From DASQFQ01 sp039934455 (lineage in GTDB: Bacteria > Actinomycetota > Thermoleophilia > Solirubrobacterales > Solirubrobacteraceae), in the NCBI GenBank assembly GCA_039934455.1, contig JBDTMF010000171.1:1-9244 (forward strand): DNA of 9,244 nt, given 5' to 3'. The position numbers and the translations under genes were made by a program. The notes beneath the pieces were generated by a model. It saw only the letters and a list, made by a program, of their open reading frames with translations, was not told where the DNA came from and did not search any database. Below, in pieces: positions 1 to 5,911 of the stretch (within the stretch, counting starts at the first letter, position 1; every line of letters begins with the position of its first letter).

Positions 1-1
1 C

Positions 2-511
2 GCGGTTACCGGCCGGCTGCGGCGCGCGGGCCGGCGAGCGATCGCCGTCGTCCGGCGGGGCGAGCGCCTGCTGTGGGAGCCGCCGCCGGAGCTGGCCCCG
101 GCGCTCGGCGAGGACGACCGCGACGTCGGCGACTCCCTCGACGGCCGGGCCGGCATCGTCCTGCGCTCGCGGCAGGACGAGACCGAGTGGCCGCTGACGG
201 TGACCTCGACGACGCACGTGCCGGCCGGGGACGACGCGGTCTTCCCGCGCGTCAAGGGCCGCGCCAGGATCGATCCGGCGCAGGCTGCGGGCGGCGGCGC
301 GCTCCCGCCCGGCGACTACGACGTGCTGGTGACGATCTCGATCGCCGGATTCTCCGCCGAGACCTCGCCCCAAGTGGACGGGGCGCCGTTCACGCTCACG
401 GTCTCGCCCGAGGGCCGCGTCATCCCCTCGCAGGGGGTCGGTGACATCGCGCCCGCCCCCTCTCGACGCGCGCGCCTGAAGGCGTGGATCGCCCCGGCCC
501 ATACTCGATGA
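2..511 (+). CDS. C-terminal part of an unrecognised protein (5' end outside window)
   Basis: An open frame runs from the window edge to a TGA at 509-511, giving about 169 visible residues with no start in view. I do not recognise the family. The visible part has no membrane helix or Cys. Its second half alternates hydrophobic and polar residues around a PPGDYDVLVTISIAG stretch (the P-P-G-x-[YW]-D pattern common at a beta-strand turn) and a later PFTLTVSPEGRV strand, which suggests a beta-sandwich. Similar-looking domains occur at the C-terminus of some actinobacterial glycosyltransferases, but that is only a resemblance. The stop codon overlaps the ATG of the response regulator gene as ATGA, so the two are probably co-transcribed and translationally coupled. 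This frame was preferred to the overlapping ones because its residue composition is protein-like rather than Arg/Ala-dominated, and because it ends in the overlap. Confidence 0.6.
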   Translation, partial: AVTGRLRRAGRRAIAVVRRGERLLWEPPPELAPALGEDDRDVGDSLDGRAGIVLRSRQDETEWPLTVTSTTHVPAGDDAVFPRVKGRARIDPAQAAGGGALPPGDYDVLVTISIAGFSAETSPQVDGAPFTLTVSPEGRVIPSQGVGDIAPAPSRRARLKAWIAPAHTR

Positions 512-1179
512 CGGTGAACCCCTTTCGCATCATGGTCGTCGAGGACGACGCCGAGCTGCGGTCGCTGCTCGCGCGCGGCCTCGACGAGGAGGGGTTCGAG
601 GTGGTCGGCGTGCCCGACGGCAGCGGCGCGCTGAGCCGCTTCGACGACAGCTTCGACGCGCTCGTGATCGACGTCGGGCTCCCGGACGCCGACGGCCGCG
701 ACGTCTGCCATGCACTCCGGGCGCGCGGCGCGACCGTCCCCGTGCTGTTCCTGACCGCCGCCGACGCGGTCACGGACCGGCTCGCGGGCTTCGGCGCGGG
801 CGGCGACGACTACGTGACCAAGCCGTTTCACTTCGACGAGCTCGTCGCGCGCCTGCGGGCACTGGTGCGGCGCGCCGGCGCCGACCCCGCCGCGACCGTG
901 TCCGGGCTCCGGCTCGACCCGCTGCGCCACACGATCGCCACCGGCGCGGTCGAGGTGTCGCTCACGCCGACCGAGTTCCGGGTGCTCGCCACGCTCGCGG
1001 CGAGCCCGGAGGCGATCGTGCGCCGGCGCGAGCTCGTGCGGGCGGCGTGGCCCGAGGGCGCGATCGTCCACGACAACACGCTCGACCAGTACATCGCGCG
1101 GCTGCGGCGCAAGCTGCGCCAGGCGTCCTCCGAGCGCGAGATCGTGACCGCGCACGGGGTCGGCTACCGGCTCGCATGA
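508..1179 (+). CDS. OmpR/PhoB-family response regulator
   Basis: Cytoplasmic DNA-binding regulator of 223 residues, the usual length for the family. The receiver domain (about 7-120) has the acidic pair D13-D14, the phospho-acceptor D55 in VIDVGLPDADG, the switch T83, Y102 and the invariant K105 in YVTKPF. The C-terminal winged-helix domain (about 130-223) shows SLTPTEFRVLATL, the recognition-helix segment NTLDQYIARLRRKL, and the terminal wing ending in HGVGYRLA. I chose ATG 508 because it overlaps the upstream stop as ATGA and places the receiver strand close to the N-terminus. An in-frame GTG at 484 would add eight residues and has only a badly spaced GAAGG. The stop overlaps the kinase ATG, again as ATGA, so kinase and regulator form a coupled pair. 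A plausible target is the 11-bp repeat arrays at 3798-3847; this is inferred from regulator class and proximity. Confidence 0.95.
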   Translation: MTVNPFRIMVVEDDAELRSLLARGLDEEGFEVVGVPDGSGALSRFDDSFDALVIDVGLPDADGRDVCHALRARGATVPVLFLTAADAVTDRLAGFGAGGDDYVTKPFHFDELVARLRALVRRAGADPAATVSGLRLDPLRHTIATGAVEVSLTPTEFRVLATLAASPEAIVRRRELVRAAWPEGAIVHDNTLDQYIARLRRKLRQASSEREIVTAHGVGYRLA

Positions 1180-2507
1180 GGCGCATCCACACGCTCCGGG
1201 GGCGGCTGACGGCGATCGCGTTCGTGGTCGCGCTGGTCGCGATCGCGGTGCTGACCGTGGCGTTCAACCTCCTGCTGGCGCGCAGCCTCGACCACGACGC
1301 CGATCACCGCCTGCGCGCCCAGGCCGCGGCGGCGACCACCACCGTGGTCGAGCGCGCCGGCCGGCTGACCCTGCGCGAGTCGCCCGACGACGCGGCGATC
1401 GACCGCCAGGTCTGGGTCTTTGACGGGCGCCGCGCGGTCGAGCGGCCCGCCGCCTCCGCGAGCGTGCAGCGCGCGGCCGACGCGCTGGCCGGCCAGAGCC
1501 AGGTGTTCCGCGACGTTCCCGGCCGTGAGCTGCGTCTCTACGCCGCGCCGGTCAGCGCCGGCGGCCGCCGCGTCGGCACCGTCGTCGCCGGCCAGTCGCT
1601 CGCCGCCTACGAGCGGACGACCGACCTCGCGCTGGTCGGATCGCTGGCGCTCGGGACGGTGCTCCTCGCCGCCACGCTCGCGCTGGCGGCGCTGCTGATC
1701 GGCCGCGCGCTCGCGCGCGTGCACGAGCTGACGCGCTCGGCCGCCGAGTGGAGCGAGCACGACGACCCGCGGCGCTTCGGCTCGGCGCCCCAGCCCGACG
1801 AGCTGGGCGAGCTGGCGCGCACGCTCGACTCGATGATGGACCGCGTCGCCTCGAGCCTGCGCCACGAGCAGCGGCTCTCGGCGGAGCTTTCGCACGAGCT
1901 GCGGACGCCGCTCGCCCGCATCATGGCGGAGGTCGAGCTGCTCGAGCGCCGCGAGCGCAGCCCGCAGGCGCGCGCGGACGCCTACGCCGCGATCGCCCGC
2001 AGCGCCGGCCAGATGAGCGAGATCCTCGAGACGCTGATGGCCGCGGCGCGCGCCGACGCCGGCCTCGGCGCGGGGCGCAGCGAGCTGGCGACCACGCTCG
2101 AGAGCCTGCGCCGCCGCTGGGACGAGTCGCCGAGCCCGGTCGCGCTCGAGCTCGACACCGGCGGCAGCCGCCTCGTGGCCGGCGTCGACCGCGAGGTGGT
2201 CGAGCGCATCCTCGCGCCGCTGCTCGAGAACGGGCGCCGCTACGCCCGCAGCCGCGTCCGCGTCGACGCCCGCACGGCCGCCGGGCGCCTGGTCGTGACG
2301 GTCGCCGATGACGGCCCCGGTATCCCCGACGACGCGTGCGAGCGGATCTTCGAGCCGGGCGTGCGGCTCGGCGACGGCGAGCGCTCGGGCGGCGCGGGCC
2401 TCGGCCTCTCGCTCTCGCGCCGGCTCGCGCGCGCGGCCGGCGGGGACGTGACCGCGCAGCCCGCGACGGGCGGCGGGGCGCTCGTCCGCGTCGAGCTGCC
2501 CGGCTGA
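1176..2507 (+). CDS. Membrane sensor histidine kinase
   Basis: 443-residue inner-membrane kinase, the cognate partner of the regulator immediately upstream (ATGA overlap). TM1 is about residues 11-34. A sensor region of roughly 115 residues (about 36-150) follows, which is expected outside the membrane and has no recognisable ligand domain and no Cys. TM2 is about 151-177. A HAMP linker (about 178-230) leads into the HisKA helix with RLSAELSHELRTPLARI, where H240 is the phosphorylated histidine. The ATPase domain has the N box LLENGRRYA (N352), the G1 box ADDGPGIP (377-384) and the G2 box GGAGLGLSLS (405-414). The core is complete, so it should be an active kinase/phosphatase. No strong Shine-Dalgarno precedes ATG 1176, which fits coupled translation. 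The signal sensed cannot be read from the sequence. The gene ends 2 bp from the end of a gene on the other strand. Confidence 0.95.
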   Translation: MRRIHTLRGRLTAIAFVVALVAIAVLTVAFNLLLARSLDHDADHRLRAQAAAATTTVVERAGRLTLRESPDDAAIDRQVWVFDGRRAVERPAASASVQRAADALAGQSQVFRDVPGRELRLYAAPVSAGGRRVGTVVAGQSLAAYERTTDLALVGSLALGTVLLAATLALAALLIGRALARVHELTRSAAEWSEHDDPRRFGSAPQPDELGELARTLDSMMDRVASSLRHEQRLSAELSHELRTPLARIMAEVELLERRERSPQARADAYAAIARSAGQMSEILETLMAAARADAGLGAGRSELATTLESLRRRWDESPSPVALELDTGGSRLVAGVDREVVERILAPLLENGRRYARSRVRVDARTAAGRLVVTVADDGPGIPDDACERIFEPGVRLGDGERSGGAGLGLSLSRRLARAAGGDVTAQPATGGGALVRVELPG

Positions 2508-2509
2508 CC

Positions 2510-3778
2510 CTACGCCGGGACGGGGAAGTGCTCGTGCGACGCGGTGACCGTCCGCACCGGCAGGCCGAGGTCGGCCACGCGGCTGGGCAGGTCGACGTGG
2601 AGCCAGTGCGACACGTGATGGGGGAGCGTGGAGAGGATCACGTCGTCGTAGACGTTCGCGTTGATCTCCTCGGCGACGACGTCATAGGCGTTGGGGCTGT
2701 GCGCCACGCGGCCTTCGACGTGCCCGCCGGCCGCCTCCGTCAGCAGCGGCAGCGCCAGCGCGAGCACCTGCTCGCCGTGCGTGACGTCCTGGCCCACGCG
2801 GTCGAAGACCAGGTGATCGGGGTTGGGGACGAGCAGCACGAACCGCGCAGGACCCGCGGCCGCGCGCTCGCGCACGGCGTCAAGGAGCCCGGGGGTCGCA
2901 GCCGTCTTGTTGGCGACGACGAGAACGTTGGCCTCGTCGCCGGAGGACACAGGGCCGGGACCGGCTGCCGCGCCGTCCAGCTCGATGACGTCGCGACGCG
3001 TGACCGTGAGGTAGATCACCAGCGCCAGGATCGTGCCGAGGAAGATCACGCTCGTCACGGTCGTCCCGAGGCCGAGGCCGCCGTCCTTGGTGAGCTGCGA
3101 CATGAAGTCGCCGATCGAGGCGCCCAGCGGGCGCGTCAGGATGTACGCGAGCCAGAAGGCGAGCACCGCGTTCAGGCTGAAGCGGAAGTGGGCGAGCGCG
3201 ACGGCCGCGATCAGCCCCGCGAAGATCAGCGCCGACGGCCAGTAGCCGAGGTTGAGGCGCTCCGCCGCGAGGTCGCCGGCGGCGGTGCCGAGCGCGAACG
3301 TGAAGAGGATCGCCAGCCAGTAGAAGCTCTCGCGCCGGGTCGTGACGATGGTGTGGATCGACAGCGTCCGCTCGCTCGCGTACCAGGCCGCGAAGGTCGC
3401 CGCGAGCGCGATCGAGAACGCGACCGTGGTGGTCTCGAGCGCGACGCCGAAGTTGTCGACGAGGTTGTCGGTGATCAGCGTGCCGACGACGCTGATGAGG
3501 ACGACGGCGAGCCAGTAGACGCCCGGCACGTACTTCCTCGCCCTGAACTGGAACACGAGCACGGCGATCAGCAGCGCGCTCATGATGTAGGTCGTGTTGG
3601 TGAGGCCGAGCCCGATGTTCTCGTTGAGGAAGTCGGCCGCGGTCTCCCCCACGGTCGTACAGAGGATCTTGATCACCCAGAAGTAGAGCGTGACCTCTGG
3701 AACCTTGTTCAGCATCCGCCGGGCGCCGGCGTACCGGTCGCGAGTGGTGCCGCCGTGCGTGAGCGTTGTCGTCGTCAT
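2510..3778 (-). CDS. COG4705-like polytopic membrane protein fused to a UspA-like domain
   Basis: 422-residue protein. Residues about 25-262 form a membrane domain of about eight helices resembling the uncharacterised COG4705 family (opening KVPEVTLYFWVIKI). It contains four copies of a W-x9-G-x4-D pattern: W34/G44/D49, W89/G99/D104, W154/G164/D169 and W209/G219/D224. The second pair lies exactly 120 residues after the first, so the domain looks like an internal duplication. After a Gly/Pro/Ala linker (about 269-280), a soluble domain of about 140 residues has the strand NVLVVANKT, a second strand FVLLVPNP, a helix and the strand DDVILSTLP before HHVSHWLHVDLPSRV. This is the layout of actinobacterial UspA-like Rossmann domains. 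Function is unknown; transport or membrane sensing coupled to nucleotide binding is inference. ATG 3778 starts the conserved part. The frame stays open far upstream, but that extension is Arg/Glu/Gln-rich and antisense to the next operon. No clear Shine-Dalgarno. Confidence 0.85.
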   Translation of the reverse strand: MTTTTLTHGGTTRDRYAGARRMLNKVPEVTLYFWVIKILCTTVGETAADFLNENIGLGLTNTTYIMSALLIAVLVFQFRARKYVPGVYWLAVVLISVVGTLITDNLVDNFGVALETTTVAFSIALAATFAAWYASERTLSIHTIVTTRRESFYWLAILFTFALGTAAGDLAAERLNLGYWPSALIFAGLIAAVALAHFRFSLNAVLAFWLAYILTRPLGASIGDFMSQLTKDGGLGLGTTVTSVIFLGTILALVIYLTVTRRDVIELDGAAAGPGPVSSGDEANVLVVANKTAATPGLLDAVRERAAAGPARFVLLVPNPDHLVFDRVGQDVTHGEQVLALALPLLTEAAGGHVEGRVAHSPNAYDVVAEEINANVYDDVILSTLPHHVSHWLHVDLPSRVADLGLPVRTVTASHEHFPVPA

Positions 3779-3792
3779 GCAGCCGAGGCTGC
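3779..3792. repeat. 14-bp inverted repeat abutting a start codon
   Basis: GCAGCC-GA-GGCTGC is a perfect inverted repeat with 6-bp arms and a 2-bp centre. It ends immediately before the minus-strand ATG at 3776-3778. In an RNA of the minus-strand gene it could fold as a 5-bp stem with a CUCG tetraloop directly in front of the start codon. Alternatively it could be a site for a dimeric regulator, or chance in GC-rich DNA. Confidence 0.4.
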
Positions 3793-3797
3793 CACGG

Positions 3798-3819
3798 GCC
3801 CCCTGAACGCCGCCTGAGC
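3798..3819 (-). promoter_or_regulatory. Putative OmpR-type operator: tandem 11-bp direct repeat facing the COG4705-UspA gene
   Basis: Read on the minus strand, two adjacent 11-mers, GCTCAGGCGGC and GTTCAGGGGGC, match at 9 of 11 positions. Their cores GCTCAG (3814-3819) and GTTCAG (3803-3808) are exactly 11 bp apart, one helical turn. This is the spacing at which OmpR/PhoB-family dimers bind head-to-tail. The array points toward the gene starting at 3778, with 24 nt between its outer core and the ATG. Which protein binds is not shown by the sequence; the regulator encoded at 508-1179 is the nearest candidate. No convincing -10 element was seen on this side. Confidence 0.5.
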
Positions 3820-3823
3820 GACC

Positions 3824-3847
3824 TCGGTTCATATTCGGCTCATATTT
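3824..3847 (+). promoter_or_regulatory. Putative OmpR-type operator: tandem 11-bp direct repeat facing the SpeE-like operon
   Basis: TCGGTTCATAT (3824-3834) is followed directly by TCGGCTCATAT (3835-3845), matching at 10 of 11 positions. The cores GTTCAT (3827-3832) and GCTCAT (3838-3843) are 11 bp apart. The cores resemble those of the minus-strand array at 3798-3819 (G-Y-TCA-K), and the two arrays point away from each other. A degenerate third copy (TCGCGACATAC, 3847-3857, 7 of 11 matches) follows at 12 bp. The stretch is strikingly AT-rich for this genome, which supports a regulatory rather than a coding origin. Binding by the regulator at 508-1179 is inferred. Confidence 0.6.
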
Positions 3848-3852
3848 CGCGA

Positions 3853-3858
3853 CATACT
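3853..3858 (+). promoter_or_regulatory. Possible -10 element of the SpeE-like operon
   Basis: CATACT matches TATAAT at 4 of 6 positions and lies 10 nt before the ATG at 3869. No Shine-Dalgarno precedes that ATG. Transcription starting a few bases before or at the ATG would give a nearly leaderless mRNA, which is common in actinobacteria. No good -35 hexamer sits at the right distance; the 11-bp repeats occupy that place, as expected for an activator-dependent promoter. This is a weak call based on position. Confidence 0.3.
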
Positions 3859-3868
3859 TCCGCCGCAA

Positions 3869-5911
3869 ATGTCTTTGGGCGCCGACGCGGACCTGATGCT
3901 GCGCCGCAGCGCCGCCACCCCCACCACCCCGGCCGAGCCGGTGGGAGTGCCGTCGTGGCGGCTCGTGGTCGCCAGTGGGCTGATGCTGTTCGTCGAGCTC
4001 GCGCTGATCCGCTGGACCGGGAGCAACGTGCTCCACCTCAGCTACTTCTCGAACTTCGTCCTGCTCGGCTCGTTCCTGGGCATCGGGCTCGGCTTCCTCC
4101 GCTCGCGGCACGCGCACGACATCTCCGGGTGGTGGCCGGTGATCCTCACCCCGCTGGTCGCGTTCGTGCTCGCCTTCCCGGTGCAGGTCACCCAGAACAG
4201 CGATCAGATCCTGTACTTCACCGCCGTGAAGCCGACCGGGGCGCCCGAGTGGCTGACCCTGCCGCTGATCTTCCTGGCGGTGGCGGCCGTGATGACCTGC
4301 CTCGGCGAGGGCGTCGGGCGGCTGTTCCCGCACTTCCCCGCGTTGACCGCGTACCGGCTCGACCTGCTCGGCAGCCTGGCCGGCATCGTGACCTTCACGG
4401 TCCTGTCGTTCCTGGACGCTCCGCCGCTCGGGTGGGGGCTGATCGCCGCCGCCGGCTTCATCGCGCTGCATCACGGGCGCCTCCCCCGGGTGCCCGCCGC
4501 GGCCCTGGTCGTGCTGATCGTGCTCCTCGGCGTCGAGTCGGTCGGCAGCGGCCTCAGCTGGTCGCCTTACTACAAGATCCACGTCAGGGACACGACCGGC
4601 GGGATCAACATCTCGGTCAACGGGATCCCGCACCAGACCATCCGGGACGTGTCGCAGAAGCGCTGGCTGGGAGGGCTGCGGTCCGTGCCCTACGAGCGCA
4701 CGACCGGCAACCGGCTCCGCCACGTCCTGATCGTGGGCGCGGGCAACGGCAACGACGTCGCGGTCGCGCTCGCGCACGGGGCGAAGTCCGTCGACGCGGT
4801 CGAGATCGACCCGGGCATCGCCAGGATCGGGCGCAGCCGGCACCCCAACCACCCCTACCAGGACCCGCGCGTCCACCTGACCGTCGACGACGGGCGCGCG
4901 TTCCTCCAGCGCACGACCACCAAGTACGACCTCGTGCTGTTCGCGCTGCCGGACTCCCTGACGCTGGTGTCGGGCAACAGCTCGCTGCGGCTGGAGAGCT
5001 ACCTCTTCACGCGCGAGGCGGTCGCCACCGCGAGGTCGCACCTGGCCGAGGGCGGCGCGTTCGCGATGTACAACAGCTACCGCAAGACGTGGCTGATCGA
5101 CCGCTACGGCCGCACCCTGAGCGAGGTCTTCGGCCATCCTCCGTGCCTCGACTCGATCGGCGGCGGCAGCCGGCGGGGCGCGCTCGTGGCCGGGCTCGGG
5201 GCGAGTGACCAGCAGTGCAAGAGCACCTGGCGCGCAAGCGCCGCCGGCGCGCCGGCGCCCGCCACCGACGACCATCCCTTCCCCTACCTGCTCAAGCGCG
5301 GGATCCCGAGCTACTACCTCGGCGTCCTGCTGGCGGTGCTGCTGTGCGCGCTCGTGAGCGTGCGCGCCGTCGCCGGACCGCTGCGCTGGATGCGCCCGTA
5401 CGCCGACCTGTTCTTCATGGGAGCGGCCTTCCTGCTGCTCGAGACCCGGTACGTGACCGGCTTCGCGCTGCTCTTCGGCTCGACCTGGCTGGTGAACGCG
5501 ATGGTCTTCGCCGGGGTGCTCGTCGCGGTCCTGTGCGCGGTCGAGGCCAGCCGCCGGATCCGGCCGCGCTCGCTGACGCTGCTCTACGGCCTGCTCGCCG
5601 CCACGCTCGTCGTGGCCTACGCGGTCCCGCTGTCGAGCCTGCTCGCGCTCTCCCTGCCGCTGCGCCTGGTGGCGGCGATCGCCCTCGCGTTCGCCCCGAT
5701 CTTCTGCGCCAACCTGATCTTCGCCGCGCGCTTCGCCGACACCAGCGGCTCGACGGCCGCCTTCGGCGCCAACCTGCTCGGCGCCCTGCTCGGCGGGACG
5801 CTCGAGTACGCGTCGCTGCTGGTCGGCTATCGCGCGCTCATCCTGCTCGCGGCCGTCCTCTATCTGGTCGCTTTCGCACTCAAGCCCCGCCGCGTTCTCC
5901 AGGTGACGTGA
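3869..5911 (+). CDS. Polytopic membrane protein with spermidine-synthase-like domain
   Basis: 680 residues, over twice the length of a soluble spermidine synthase (about 280-300), because the SAM-binding domain is embedded in membrane helices. About six or seven helices lie in residues 31-224 and about seven more in 482-670. The central Rossmann domain (about 230-460) has VLIVGAGNGND (286-296, in place of SpeE GGGDG), the ribose-binding acidic VEID (311-314), VDDGRAF (339-345) and YDLVLFALPDS (353-363). TDDHPFPYL (467-473 region) is typical of the membrane SpeE-like group. The catalytic D-x-x-D seen in true spermidine synthases reads A359-L-P-D362, so the first Asp is missing and aminopropyl transfer is doubtful. 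Methyl transfer or another use of a SAM-like ligand is possible. It is the first gene of a three-gene operon; its stop overlaps the next start as GTGA. Transcription probably starts in 3793-3868. Confidence 0.85.
   Translation: MSLGADADLMLRRSAATPTTPAEPVGVPSWRLVVASGLMLFVELALIRWTGSNVLHLSYFSNFVLLGSFLGIGLGFLRSRHAHDISGWWPVILTPLVAFVLAFPVQVTQNSDQILYFTAVKPTGAPEWLTLPLIFLAVAAVMTCLGEGVGRLFPHFPALTAYRLDLLGSLAGIVTFTVLSFLDAPPLGWGLIAAAGFIALHHGRLPRVPAAALVVLIVLLGVESVGSGLSWSPYYKIHVRDTTGGINISVNGIPHQTIRDVSQKRWLGGLRSVPYERTTGNRLRHVLIVGAGNGNDVAVALAHGAKSVDAVEIDPGIARIGRSRHPNHPYQDPRVHLTVDDGRAFLQRTTTKYDLVLFALPDSLTLVSGNSSLRLESYLFTREAVATARSHLAEGGAFAMYNSYRKTWLIDRYGRTLSEVFGHPPCLDSIGGGSRRGALVAGLGASDQQCKSTWRASAAGAPAPATDDHPFPYLLKRGIPSYYLGVLLAVLLCALVSVRAVAGPLRWMRPYADLFFMGAAFLLLETRYVTGFALLFGSTWLVNAMVFAGVLVAVLCAVEASRRIRPRSLTLLYGLLAATLVVAYAVPLSSLLALSLPLRLVAAIALAFAPIFCANLIFAARFADTSGSTAAFGANLLGALLGGTLEYASLLVGYRALILLAAVLYLVAFALKPRRVLQVT

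Noticed and set aside
484..507. GTG 484 as the start of the response regulator
   Set aside because: The GAAGG before it is only one base from the GTG, the added residues match nothing in the family, and ATG 508 makes the ATGA overlap typical of this window.
2..511. Calling the first partial gene a glycosyltransferase
   Set aside because: Only a vague resemblance to C-terminal beta domains of such enzymes; no catalytic domain is in the window.
316..1155. Minus-strand open frame of 279 residues opposite the response regulator
   Set aside because: Composition is that of a high-GC antisense shadow (Arg/Glu/Val/His-rich with no motif), and it overlaps a complete response regulator.
2336..3817. 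Plus-strand open frame of 493 residues across the COG4705-UspA gene
   Set aside because: It overlaps the kinase end and runs antisense to a gene with clear membrane helices. Its own residues are Arg/Glu/Asp-rich with no motif.
3847..3857. A third full 11-bp repeat after the plus-strand array
   Set aside because: TCGCGACATAC matches at only 7 of 11 positions and is spaced 12 bp instead of 11; it may partly be the -10 region. Mentioned only as degenerate.
3779..5275. Long minus-strand N-terminal extension of the COG4705-UspA reading frame (total 921 residues)
   Set aside because: The extension is dominated by Arg, Glu, Gln, Asp and His with no recognisable domain and is antisense to a clear SpeE-like gene. 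The conserved membrane domain begins just after ATG 3778.
3869..5911. Naming the SpeE-like gene speE (spermidine synthase)
   Set aside because: The catalytic D-x-x-D is incomplete and the protein is a 680-residue polytopic membrane protein, so the enzymatic name would overstate the evidence.
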